A stretch of 64,000 bases of DNA from Chelonoidis abingdonii. Its lineage: Eukaryota; Chordata; Testudines; Testudinidae. The stretch spans positions 135,900,889 through 135,964,888 of the forward strand of contig NC_133771.1 in NCBI RefSeq assembly GCF_003597395.2, in the 5' to 3' direction. The notes under the pieces were generated by a model. It had not been told where the DNA came from, ran no database searches, and was given only the letters and a program-made list of their open reading frames with translations. A program made the position numbers and the translations under genes. Below, one piece after another: positions 33,132-44,520 of this stretch (its first letter is position 1; every line of letters begins with the position of its first letter).

Positions 33132-35220
33132 TTACGGTTTCCCAGGAGTGGGGGCATGGGGGATTGGCTGACATTATTACCTCTGTCTTTCCTCTTCCTT
33201 TCTTATTGTTCTTGGGTTTTGATTTTCAACACAAGTAATAAAATCCTTAAGCCATTGATTGATCTCTGGGTTTTAGACATCTGCTATGGAGAAAAATAGT
33301 AGTGCTTTTTAAAGCACATATCACCATACACTGCCCTTTCTCCATCCCTCCCGTGTATCCACATGACTTAAGATATTTCAGAGGAGACTCAAAAATATTT
33401 GCACTAAGATGGCACTAAGTTTTTACTCAACAGTCCATTACATGAGATAGGAAGCTTGAGTCCCACTGAAGAATGAAAAATCACCCTCAGTTCATCATTA
33501 GGAAGGAGGACTAGCATACAGTAAGCAAAGCATAATTATGAAGAGTATGCGTTAGAAGATGGAAAGATTTTGAAATCAGAACTACAAATATTGTTACCAA
33601 AGTAACTGCTCGCCAGTCAGAACACTGCTCACAGCTTAATGTCTTTATGCCCACCTGCTTATCAGAATGAGTGAGCAATGGGGGACAGTGACGGTGAGTG
33701 AGAACTGGGGAGGTCTCCTGTGACAGTTTCCAGAATTGGTATGAGGTGCTGTTCCAGGACTCCTGGAGGACCAGCATTCTCCTCCTGGTAAGCTAGCTGA
33801 GTCACTGTGACAGGATTGTCTGGCTTGGCAGCACCCTTGGTGACAACCAGAGGAAGAGGAGGAGGCAGCATCTAATGGGCTGGTTCTGGGGTCTCAGCAG
33901 CAGGCAGACACTATACTCTTTTTGGCCACCAGTTCAACGAGCCTTTCCATTAGGGAGTGCTCTCATTCTCTATGGTATGTCTCCAGGTCTCTGAACTGAT
34001 GCATAAGTGTCTCCTCCAGCTGAAGAGCTGATCCTTTCATGCCCTGAGGAATTCAAATTGCTCCTGGTTTCTCCCACCCATCCCTATGAGCAACTCCTCC
34101 ATGATCTTTCTCCATCTACCTCTGCTGTCTCTGCGGTGTTGATCCTACATGGTGGAATGGTTTGCTCTTAGGAGCCAAAGGTCTTGCCAATTCAAAGAGA
34201 AGAGTAGCACTATATTTTTGGCCATTGGAACAAGCTGAGAAATCCCCCCACATAACATAAGTTTGCTGTAGAAGGCCACAATTTTGATACTTTTCAGTGT
34301 TCTAGGAATATACCTGTCTCATTGTCTGAAAGCAGCAAGGGCAAATTTTGCAGCCCACAAGGAAGAAGCAGTGGCTAATAATGGTAAGAAAACAGTACTA
34401 GTGTTTTTAACAATTTAACATGTTCACATTGTCTCAACAGGATTGGAGAAAGGTGGAATAATTCCTTTCCAAGGCTCTATTACCAGGGTACAATTTTTTC
34501 TTTAAGGCTGGCCAACATTAGGCGACCATAGGAGTTTTCAAAGTACCAGAACAGAAAGCACTCTACATATTGCTGAATGGCGGGGTCTGGTCAGCTATGA
34601 AGGTGGATCAAGCAGATCTGCGTTGCTGGTGAACCTGCAGAACCAGCTGGAGTTTCTGTGAAATCCTGACTTTGTGCCTGTCTAACAGTGAAATACACAG
34701 GGAAAGAGATACCCTGCTATTTCATTGGGTTTACTGAAGAGTCCGTTCAGAACCACAACTCCTCCCCTCAGACAACTGGAAAAGGACACTGCACTGTTTC
34801 CATCCAACTTCCAGGCTGCATCCTTCTCCCACTTCCATTCCTTCAAGCTTGTGCAGCATGGCTCTGTGCTGGGAAAGGGCAGATACCAGACACAGAGGCT
34901 GTAAAGATTGCTGTGACTAACATTTCTTTAGACAACCAACTGTAAAGTTTTCTATATCCTTCCCCAACCAGGACCTTTCCAAATCTCACTGACCAATCCA
35001 CACAGCTCCAGAACCATTGCTGCCTGACTGCTGGCTGGCTGAGAATTGCACAGACACTGGGACATGCTGATTTTTTCCTTTATAAAGTGTTTGAAAAAAT
35101 AGCTTGAGAAGCCAGCTGCATACTTGTGGGCCATCAGAAATCAATAAAAATGATTGAGTTAGAACTCTATCTGGTTTGAGGCCTATTTTGATGTGGAGCA
35201 GAGTTGGGGCTGGATGGGGG
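33132..35220. other. Flank of the inner Harbinger, possible rest of the outer Harbinger
   Basis: No intact gene. An AATAAA signal follows at 33238-33243, soon after the insertion site, as expected for the 3' end of an interrupted plus-strand gene. From about 34190 down to 33660 the minus strand reads, with several stops, a segment with IMEELLIGMG, a glutamine-rich stretch and PPPLPLVVTKGAAKPDNPVT. This resembles the tail of a Harbinger accessory ORF but is not decisive. I infer that it could be the convergent second ORF of the outer element. 34250-35220 holds nothing I recognise. Confidence 0.4.
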
Positions 35221-36100
35221 TGTGACATTATTGATATAAACTGGGACCATATAGAACATGGGTTGCAACCAAGGTCCTGTAGTGGCACCAAATCCTATGT
35301 AAAGGGGGTCATATAAGGTGTCTAAGACCAGGTTACGGGTTATTGGTTATGATTATGCTGTCTGTATGTCTGTATCATTTTTGTAGGTTTGAGTTAATGA
35401 ATATTGGCTGTATACTGTTTATATTTCAAATTTGTGCTGTGTTACTGGGAAGATCCCAGAACAGTTGTGTCAGCTCTGTTTAGCCTGCTTGATGGCCATT
35501 AAGGACATCACCTACACAATTGACCACTGAGAGGAGGTGGATACGCCTTGTGACTCAGCAAGGTGTGCAGAAACTGGCCCACGTGACTGTAGACTCCATT
35601 TTGCTGTAACTTTCCACAGTAGGAACAAAGAAGTGTCCTTACCTGGAAAGCTATATAGGTGAGGCTCATTCCATCTTGTTCTTCAATCCTGTCTCCTACT
35701 CTGGAGGACTTTGCTACAAGCTGAAGCTCTGCACAAAGGACAGGATGTTCTCCAGAGACTTGATCTGAACCTGCAGTTTACTCCATCACTGCTACAAGCC
35801 TGAACTAAGAACTTTGCTATTACTGGATGTAATTGATTCCATTTAACCAATTCTAGCTCTCATCTCTATCTTTTTCCTTTTATGATTGGCAACAGCGTGA
35901 TTTGTGGGTAAGATCTAATGTGTATATTGACCTGGGTCTGGGGCTTGATCCTTTGCGATCGGAGAACCTTTTTCTTTTTACTGGGTGTTGGCTTTCATAA
36001 CCATTCATCCCAGGACGTGTGGGCACTGGTGGTGATACTGGGAGACTGGAGTGTCTAAGGAAATTGCTTGTTGTGACTTGTGGTTAGCCAGTGGGGTGAA
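35221..36100 (+). mobile_element. Endogenous retrovirus LTR, 3'-truncated
   Basis: Starts with TGTGACATTATTGATATAAA at 35221 and follows a turtle LTR I recognise. A CTATATAGG box lies at 35651-35659, then CAATCCTGTCTCCTACTCTG, and the late LTR block GCAACAGCGTGATTTGTGGG (35891-35910). It ends in the middle of the LTR at about 36100, where Penelope sequence begins, so the 3' end and any target-site duplication are missing. No gag, pol or env sequence is attached. Confidence 0.75.
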
Positions 36101-36119
36101 ACCGCACCATAGTAACTCT

Positions 36120-36540
36120 AGCTCAGGAACCATCCATGCAACAAACCTCGATGCCAACTCTGCCCACATTCTACACCAGCGACACCATCACAGACCTAAC
36201 CAGATCAGCCACACATCACCGGTTCATTACCTGCACGTACACCAATTATATACGCCATCATATGCCAGCAATGCCCCTTTGCTATGTACATCGGCCATAC
36301 TGGACAGTCTCTACGGAAAAGGATAAATGGACAAAATCAAATATTAGGAATGGCAATATACAAAACCTGTAGGAGAGCACTTCAACCTCCTGGCCACACT
36401 ATAGCAGACCTTTAGGTGGCCATCCTGCAGCAAAAAAAAAATTCAGGACCAGACTTCAAAGAGAAACTGGTGAGCTTCAGTTCATCTGCAAATTCGACAC
36501 CATCAGTCAGGATTGAACAAAGACTGTGAATGGCTTGCCA
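36120..36540 (+). pseudogene. Penelope GIY-YIG endonuclease remnant
   Basis: C-terminal endonuclease of a Penelope-like reverse transcriptase, which nicks the target DNA for primed insertion. The frame from 36136 reads TLPTFYTSDTITDLTRSATH then FITCTYTNYI (the first catalytic strand, where TNxxY leads into the GIY block). The YIG block is damaged (LCYVHRPYW, with a neighbouring frame needed). NIRNGNIQN then reads on, with a stop at 36370. The downstream C-terminal tail is visible only in other frames (HFNLLATL, then LQFICKFDT). The reverse-transcriptase domain is absent. It is non-functional. Confidence 0.82.
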
Positions 36541-36687
36541 ACTACAGAACCAGTTTCTCTCTCTTGGTTTTCACACCTCAACTGCTAGATCAGGCCTCAT
36601 CTCCCTGATTGAACTAACCTTGTTATCTCTAGCTTGCTTGCTAGCATATATATACCTGCCCTGGAAATTGTCCATACGATTGGCCAT

Positions 36688-36725
36688 CTGACGAAGTGGG
36701 TATTCACCCACGAAAGCTCATGCTC
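36688..36725 (+). ncRNA. Hammerhead-ribozyme-like motif in Penelope 3' region
   Basis: CTGACGA (36688-36694) fits the CUGANGA core. After an extra A come helix II GTGGGT (36696-36701), loop ATTC and ACCCAC (36706-36711), then GAAA (36712-36715). A 2-bp helix III GC/GC with loop TCAT (36716-36723) follows, then UC (36724-36725) at the cleavage position. Hammerheads of this kind are described for Penelope-like elements and are thought to process their RNA. Helix I pairing with the upstream bases is weak, and the extra A departs from the consensus, so cleavage activity is not assured. Confidence 0.6.
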
Positions 36726-37204
36726 TAAAACATCTGTTAGTCTATAAGGTGCCACAGGATTCTCTGCTGCTTTTGCAGATCCAGACTAACACAGCTACCC
36801 CTCTGATACTGGATACAGGTGAATGTTCCTGCTGCTCCAGCTGAATGTCTGAGGACGCTGTACTTCCCCCTACACATTGATCAGCATCCAGGTATCCCCA
36901 GTGGACAAAAAAGCTGCTCTGAACAGTGGATCCATTTTCATCTGTAAGAGGTGCAGCAGAATGTTGCTCTGCTGCGGTCAGTCAGTGCAGCATTGCTTCT
37001 ACCAGCATGCAGGGGGACAGGGACCGGGACTTCGTCAGGGTCAGGATCAGGAAAAAAGTAATTCAGTGTGTTGTGGGAATGGGGAGTGGAGGACTAATGA
37101 AACTCAAGGCCTGGTACACACCCTGTACCCCGTTTGCTCTGCAAACTGGCACAGGAACAGGCTCGTGCCACAACCTGGACTACCCCAAATTCACACCCCT
37201 GAAA

Positions 37205-37410
37205 GACAAAGCTATACTGACCTAACCCCCAGTGCAGACAGCGCTAGCTCAAAGGGAGAACTCTTTCATCGGCCTAGCTACCATCTCTTTGGGAGGTGGA
37301 TTAATTACAGCAATGGGAGAACCCCTCCCATTGCTATAGTGAGTGTCTACACTGAAGTGCTGTGGCGGTGCAGCTGCACTGCTGTAGCATTTTAAGTGTA
37401 GCCATAGCCT
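37205..37410. mobile_element. Partial MITE, GGCTATGGCTACACTT end
   Basis: The right end (reverse complement of AAGTGTAGCCATAGCC, 37395-37410) and internal blocks (CAGTGCAGACAGCGCTAG near 37229, GGGAGGTGGATTAATTACAG near 37290, GTGAGTGTCTACACTGAAG near 37341) identify a reptile MITE related to the one at 9025-9319. The left end is poorly defined. Confidence 0.6.
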
Positions 37411-39576
37411 CAGGCATGTGCTTACCCACACATCCTGCAGGCGTGCTAGCTTACTCGCCCTCTACTTACCTTCGGGCTCGTGCCTCTGGGGTTTAACTAT
37501 TGTCAACGGGGATTATGGCACAATCAGTGTATGGACATGTGAACAGTCAGTAGTGTAGATGTACCCACAGGCAACTCTGAAAGGACAATATTCAAACAAT
37601 AATGCAATCACCAGTACAAGCATTTTTTTTACATCCTCTTGATCTGCTGTTCCAACAAGTCAGCCTGCTCCTGATCCCACTGAAGCCAGTAGTAAAATTC
37701 CCCACTGACTTCAATTCATTTATACTCTTGGGTGGCTTTCTTTGCTGACTGGGTCTACACCTGTCCTCTCTCATGTATGTGCCCAAGCTGTTCATTCTTT
37801 GATCCAAAGCTGATGGTACTTTACTACATCTGCAGGGAGCCTATTCTAAATTACAAGTTTCAGAGCCTGATGGTTTCAAAGTTAAAGACAGATTACAGGT
37901 TGCAGTCTGCAAAGCTCCCTATTTGGGTTCATTCCAGATGGACTCATCTTCAAGCAATCCCAGATTAACGTGGCATTCAATTTGGTGAGCGCAGCAGCTG
38001 AAAGACATATGGGGGTGGGGGGCGGGAGTCGGAGAGGGGAGTTTGTTCTCCCCCTCAGGAATTCTCTACATCATTCTCAGAGCCTGGAGGGTGCCCCTAG
38101 TTTACACTCCCTCTGTTTTGCAATCCCATCCTCCAAGCCTGCACCTGCATTTCAACTACTGTTCTAATGTTTAATGGAGGACTGGAGTCAGTTGATGCCT
38201 CTCCTTAAATAGGCTGGAATGAATCATTGCTGAATGATGTAAGACCATGTGGGATGCATAATGTCTAAACTTGACCTGGACTGATCAACAATGTAGGTCC
38301 TCAAACTACTTGTGAAGGTGTGAGACACTAGAGAACAGTCCTCTGAGGATGTCTTTCTGACACGGGGCCTGGATCATTCAATTCATTCAATCCTGGCCTA
38401 ATGCAATTATGAAGAACTTCCCTCTCCAATACTAGGAGCTCAATTTTCAAATTACAGAACCTAAATTATGGTGCACATCCTGTGTTTGGGCATTAATATC
38501 GGCACGTGGGTGCCCAGAGTGGATATTTGAACATGCAGAATTAGTGTCAGTTAAGATGTATAAATGTGGAATGGGGTGCCCTCGTTTATTATTATTCTTC
38601 AACATTTATCCAGTGATACTGTAAGTTAGGTGCCTATTGTGCCTGACCCAGAGAGGTGCTCACTGCCCACAATTCCCACTGGACTCAGTTGCTCAGCACC
38701 ACAGCTCAGGAGTAGGCCCACTGTGGGTTTTGTTAAAAAATGGGGATGTATCTCATGTAAGTTTCTGATGCTGGTGCCAAGGAGCCTTTTGGATGAAATT
38801 ATTTCTCTTCTTCAACACCCTTGTGGTTTGCGACTTTTTCTTTTTATCTTGCCCCGTTTGTATTGGTTTGATTTCTTTATGCCTCTTGCGCGACTCTTTG
38901 TTCCGGGCTGCAATGAATGAGCAACAAGTGTGGATGATGAATTATGGATTGAAAGAAAAGGCTGAGCTAGTTTGGCATCACTCCTCAGTGAATCTCAAAG
39001 GGCACTGGAATCTCCAAAAGGTATGAGTTTAAACTATGTATACGGGTTGGAATATTTTTATTTAAAAAATAAAAAGTAATTCTAGTGCAACTCAGCTCAC
39101 TGGTGTTTTTTTCTCACCTGCTTCTTCAGAGTTAGTTCTGGAACCCTCATGCACACGACTAGTACTTATCCAAGTCGTCCTATTGAATTCAATGGGGCAA
39201 CTCACATGCATGTTTTAAAACCAGAGCCAAGCACATGCCATGTTACTCTAACCAAATGCCTTTCTTAATACTCCTTCTGGCTGGCAACCACCAGGTTAGT
39301 GAAAACTAAATAGCAAATTTTTGGTTCCTAAATTCCAGTATTCAAAAACTATTAGTAAAGACAAGTGTGGGAGGCTAGAAGGAAGAATAAAGATGCATTC
39401 TAATTCCATTGAAATCTATTGAGCTGCAAACATTTTCTGAGGGACGGAGTGGGAGAATGCTAATGCTTTTCTAACACATAAGAACCCTCTGAAACAGAGA
39501 GAAGAAACAAGTACAATGATATCTATCTTCAGAGACCACTCAAGAGACCAAAAAAAATTGATTGATTAATTAATAG
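37411..39576. other. Unassigned sequence
   Basis: About 2.2 kb without a recognised gene. Short palindromic reptile-repeat pieces are present (for example AATTCCCCACTGACTTCAAT near 37695). Open frames of up to 96 codons show no motif. Confidence 0.45.
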
Positions 39577-39801
39577 GGTGGGTGGGATGGCCTAGTGGAT
39601 AAAGCACTGGACTTGGTTCTATTCCCAGCTATGCTACTAGATTGTTGAGTGATCTTAAACAAGCCACCTTGTCACCCTGTGCCTCAGTTTCCCCATTTGT
39701 AAAATGAAAATAATTATTCTTACCTCTTTTGTAAAATGCTTTGAGCTCTATAGTTGAAAAATGCTATATAAGAGCTAGGTATTCATTAATTATTATTATT
39801 A
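39577..39801 (+). mobile_element. tRNA-derived CORE-SINE / MIR-type SINE
   Basis: The tRNA-like head carries an A-box-like TGGCCTAGTGG (39589-39599) and a B-box-like GGTTCTATTCC (39616-39626). A CORE region and the LINE2-type tail TGTGCCTCAGTTTCCCCATT (39679-39698) follow, then GCTATATAAGAGCTAGGTAT and an ATT-rich 3' end (39785-39801). The order head, core, tail is that of amniote MIR/CORE-SINEs. It is a retroposed non-coding element, not a tRNA gene. Confidence 0.9.
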
Positions 39802-42800
39802 CAGATGGAGCAGAATTGTACTCCGTATGTTTGGGGTAACTTTTGGCCAGTGCCTTAAAACAGGAGAGGATCTAATATTTATTTGTTTTGATTTATAAAG
39901 TAACAATAATAGCCTGCAATTCCATGCTCTGAGCTCTCACTCAGGGATCACTGTATATGGCGGTGACACTGGCAGCACAAGTATCCAATGCCAGGGAACC
40001 AAATTCTGTTCTAATCATAGAAGTGTTCTAATCTACACTCCACTCTCTAGTCTAGCAACTAGACTGCAGTTCCTCATTGCATGAAAACATTAACACTCCA
40101 ACAGCGCTAAGAGGGTCACATGTTTTTCTAGGCACACACAGTGTAAAGCCATTAGACCCGTTTAAAAAGCTTCCAAAGTCTTTGCTGTTAGCAGCTAGAT
40201 CACAATCGCAGGTGAACTGGAAAAGACCCCAGACTCTCCCCACTGACCAAGAGTTTGCCAAACTAAGAGCTACCCTGTCTATGGAAAAAATATCACCCGT
40301 CAGAAAAAGCAATAAAAACACAAAGAGCATCTGGAAACCATTTACCAATTACATTCAGATACTTTCAACAAACAGGCAGATGCCCTGCAAATCTTAGTGG
40401 CATTTGAGCCAAACAAATAAGGGGTCGAACAAAATCTTAATGCCATTTGTGTTACAATTATTGCTAGGTAGCTCCAAAGGGTTGTTTTATAGACTATGAA
40501 CTTTATGTTACCAGCTCCGTGTTCTCTCCCTTAGGAGTCTTCAAACCACAGAGCAGGACAACAAGAAAGAGAGTGTTGGCAGCCAGCCATGCTTCTCCCA
40601 TCCTTTCTCCTCTAGTTCTAGTACTGCATAAAATGGCTCTGCTCACACTAGCAAGGTACCACTCAGTGTGAGTAAACGGTGGCAACATCTGGACCAGAGT
40701 CAGCATTAAATTACCTCAGCTAAGGTGCCACAGGGCTTTGGGGAGGGGATGGAGCTGCTGCAGAGATCAGCCATTTTCAGCCCCACAGTGGCTTGATTCC
40801 TTCCATGCACTGGCCGGGGAGCTTACACAGGGCTGGGGTGAAAAGGAAACTATTCTGCAGAGGCAGTGCTTCCCTCTTCCTCCAGAATTGCCAGGTTTTC
40901 ATCCTTTGCATCTGCCCAAGAGGAGGGGTGAGAGAGATCTAAATTGCTCCCATACCCTTTTGTGCTTGGGTGATTCCAAAATGCCTTGATTTTAAAAGAC
41001 TTCACACATGATGGGCACTTAGTTTTCAGGGAGGAGACATGCTTCCCAGAGGTTGAACATGGGGGAAGGGGAGAGGAGGCACAAGGGCTGTTGTGGGAAG
41101 TTCACCTCTGCATTTCCCAACCATCACACAATTAAAATTCAAACTTTAGCATTAACATTGTTTTGTGCATTCAGAGTGGGGGAAAATTCTCTTGCCTGCT
41201 GCTGCTCTTTTGAGCTATAGCAGCTCCTCATTCTGCTGCAGCCGTCTCCACCTCTTTTCCTCCTGCTGCTGCAGCATGGATTGCTTCTGTTTCTGTATCT
41301 GCATCTGCCCCTGCTCCTACTACTGCCATTCCTATTGTTCCTCTCTCTATGAAGGGCTGCTAATGGAATTCACACTAATCCATCCATAAATTCCCCAGAG
41401 TGATTAAAAGACAGGGCCATAGGTAGCAGTTTAAAACACTAGCCAGTCCTCAAAACTCATCCCCATAGCATATGCTTTTACAAACAATGTGATTGCTGAC
41501 ACAACAGATGCACTAAAATACAGAGAGCTTCCTTTCCAGGCACTCTAACCCTTCCTTCCCCTCCTGCACCCTGGACCTTTCATGCTGACTTCCTCTCTTG
41601 TTTTATACAGAGTTCAAACCTCCACTTAATTTCACAGGTCTCCTTGACTCTGCTACTGCCTACACCTGGTCCATCTCCACCAAACTTCTTTCCATACTCC
41701 TCTACTGGCAGCATCCCTTGAGTCCTCTACCCACTCCCGACATGGTGCCATCTGTTATGCCACCCTATACATTGGAACAGCCCGCCATACTCTTATTCAC
41801 CAAGCTAATGCCTTATTCTACTCCAGAATCTTCTCAAACCCCATCTCTTTTGTGAAGCACAGCAGCTACAGGGCTAAACCCCTGTAAGGTGGCGAGCAGC
41901 TGAAGTCAATGGGAGCGGAGGGCACTCAGCTCCTCATAGGGTTGGGCTCATACTGATCATCCACCTATTCTGAGTCTGTTTTGTTTGTATTATGCTGTAT
42001 TGTACCTACTTGTGCCTTTTGAGCCTGATCCTGACAGGTGCTCAGGATCACTTAGGATCAAATCCTTAGGTTCAGCTTTTTAGGTAGGAGTTTGTTATCC
42101 ATATTGCCTGTTGTAGGCTCTGTATATTGTCATGCTGGCGGGTGTGCTAGCAGCCTTCTGTTAAACTTAAATGAGGGAGTAATTAAATGCCCTTTTTTTA
42201 GCGAGAGCAGAAACAGGGGGAATTGATTGGATTGCAGCTGTGCATATGTGGCTCAGATGTACAAAGCCAGCAGAAAAGGAAGCAGAATGAGACAACAAGA
42301 GAAGCACAGCCCTGAGAGAAAACCAAGCAAGAGGGGTTTTGAGGCAGAGTTCTGGCTGGAAAAGAAGACTTGGAATTGGCTATCTGTTGCACAGCATCCC
42401 TACGGTTCTATTTATCCTTTATGGGCTAGCGTGGGGCAGACGCCCCATCACAACCTGATTTGTAATCCATTTCTCCTACCCATTAAACACACTGTAAGGT
42501 CCCAAATATTGGCTAACTCCTTGACCCAAAAGAGACAACAGGGTTAAGGGGCTAAATAAATAATTGGACCTGGTTGACAAATTTCAATTTCATTTTGCCT
42601 CAGTTGAGAACAAACACATATAACTTTTTCCTCACTTTTTTTCCAGTGGAAAGAGTAAATAAATGAAAGTGAGGTTTTACTCTGCCAAAATAAAATGAAA
42701 CTGTTTATCAAAAAACAAAATTTCCCAAATATTTTTGAATGGAAATGCTCATTTCCTTAGAATAGTTTTGACAAAACCTTTTTATTAAAAAATAAATAAA

Positions 42801-44436
42801 TCCCACCTCTATAAATAACAGAGTTTGGGAACTGCTTTTGAATAGCTACGTTCTGCTTAGTCAGTTGGGGCCTTTTGGGTGAAGTCACAGCCATATGCTA
42901 GTTCCCAGTAGTGGACAGGTGTTACCTACTCATCAAATTGCACTGTATGACAATATGCAAGTGACAAAAGCATTGGTAGGGTGATGAAGTTGTGGTAAAT
43001 ATGGGGATGAACAGAGTCAGTGGGAAGATGATGAGGAGAGGACAGAAAGTGAAGGGCTGAAGAAGACAGTGATAGTTTTAAACTGCCATTTCAGCCACTT
43101 CTAATTCATTTGCTATTGCAAAAGCTAAGCTGGGAACTATTAAGTACTCCAGATTTCATTTTGATAAAGGAAAGCAGGGTCCTAGAGTCCAGGCTCCAGC
43201 CTGAGCCTGGAAGTCTACACAGCAATGAAACAGCCCCACGAGCCTGAGATGGCTGGCATGGGTTAGCCGCGGGTTTTTCTTTGCTGAGTAAACATACCCC
43301 AAGTCACAAGTTTCTTCCCAATCTGTTCCAGGGATAGGGTACCAATGTACTGCACGTTGCTCAGGGCTGGTGGTGAAACCACGATTCAGCCATTTTCTTG
43401 GAACTACTTTTCACAGTGGCGGGATACTTTGCTTAAAGTCCTACAAAATAATTTAGTTTTTAAATGGAATTATAGAAGTGATGAGCCACAGCAACAGGGC
43501 AGGATCCCTTTTTTTAAATAGTTTGTGATCCCTCTAGTGATGCTCACCAGGTTCTGTGATTTAGAAGCCACAAGAAACCATTCCCAGCCACAACCCATAG
43601 GTAGCTAGGAGTTGCATGTTTCTGTACTCCTGATTATCTGAATAGCATGGTGGGGAGAGAGAACGGATTTAATTTGGCTAATTGAGAAAGCAGAAGTGAC
43701 AGTGCAGGGAAGGAGCCCTCTGCAGCCAACTCTGGTATCATGGCCCTGAACACTCAGTTCCATGACAGCAGGGCTGCAGAGGGCTCCCTGTGCTGCCGCT
43801 CCTGCCATCTTGATTATGGGAAATGCAAGGGGCTGGGGGGTTGAGGGGGAGGCTGCATTCCTGGTGGCACAGTGCAAAGACCCACAGTCAGGCTTCTGCT
43901 TTGCCCCACCAGTACCACAGGCTTCCTTGCACCTTGCGCCTGCAGGGATTGGGTGTCACCGACCCTGAAGATTGCAGGGAGCCCTCTGCAGCCCACAGAA
44001 GCCACTGAGCAGCAGAGTGGCCTCCTCTGTGGTCTATTATCTGACCCTCTGCTTTATCCAAATCCCTTCCTTGCCTCCTAGCACAAAGGATTCAGGTAAT
44101 TTGGAGGTGCAGCATCCTGCATTTAGTAAACACCATTTTTGGGGGACCCAACTGTGCCCACGTGGGTTCTCCACACTCTTTTGTTGTGTAAAGAGCAAAC
44201 AACAACACATACTGGAATAATAATAAGCCACTCCACGGTGAGTATCTGTAGGCTCTTAGTCATTCAACCTTACAGGAATCACACCTCTAACATAATGCCC
44301 ACTCTGTTGTAGCTGATTGCTATAATATGTACGCTAATCTGCATACATTTACACCCATGTATCTTTACACATGCCACTGGTCCTGTTGCATAACTTTACA
44401 CACATGAAAAGTCTTTGCATTACTAAGTGTGCACAG
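39802..44436. other. Long stretch without a recognised gene
   Basis: About 4.6 kb. A CTG/CTC-rich run occurs at 41197-41345. A palindromic repeat half (GAAGTCAATGGGAGCGGAGG) lies near 41902. Inverted repeats are described separately at 43703-43997. Open frames of up to 106 codons carry no family signature. No exon-like conserved block was recognised. Confidence 0.45.
43703..43997. repeat. Inverted/direct repeat cluster around GAGCCCTCTGCAGCC
   Basis: AGGAGCCCTCTGCAGCC (43709-43725) is followed by its complement GGGCTGCAGAGGGCTCCCTG (43772-43791), then by a third copy, GCAGGGAGCCCTCTGCAGCC (43975-43994), in the first orientation. The first two form a potential stem with an arm of about 17 bp. 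Short open frames on both strands here have no motif. Confidence 0.55.
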
Positions 44437-44520
44437 GATTGGGACTTTAGACTGTCAGCTCAAGTCAAGGGACCTTGTTTTTATTTCTCTGTAAAATGCC
44501 TACCATCTTTTTGAGGCCAC
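44437..44520 (+). repeat. Tail of an old dispersed repeat (GGGACCTTGTTTTTATTTCT)
   Basis: GACTGTCAGCTCAAGTCAAGG followed by a GGGACCTTGT block and TGTAAAATGCCTACC resembles the 3' tail common to amniote LINE/SINE copies. A better-preserved relative is at 50295-50410. Confidence 0.5.

Larger units (their letters stand above)
36105..36815 (+). mobile_element. Penelope-like retroelement, 5'-truncated
   Basis: The 3' part of a PLE on the plus strand. It consists of a GIY-YIG endonuclease remnant (36120-36540), an untranslated stretch with GCTTGCTTGCTAGC (36632-36645), a hammerhead-like motif (36688-36725), and the family terminus CTAACACAGCTACCCCTCTG (36786-36805). It belongs to the same family as the inverted insertion at 15543-15756. 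It abuts a truncated LTR on the left. Confidence 0.9.

Noticed and set aside
39577..39660. A tRNA gene suggested by A-box and B-box
   Set aside because: It is continuous with a CORE/LINE2-type tail and lacks a cloverleaf, so it is a SINE head.
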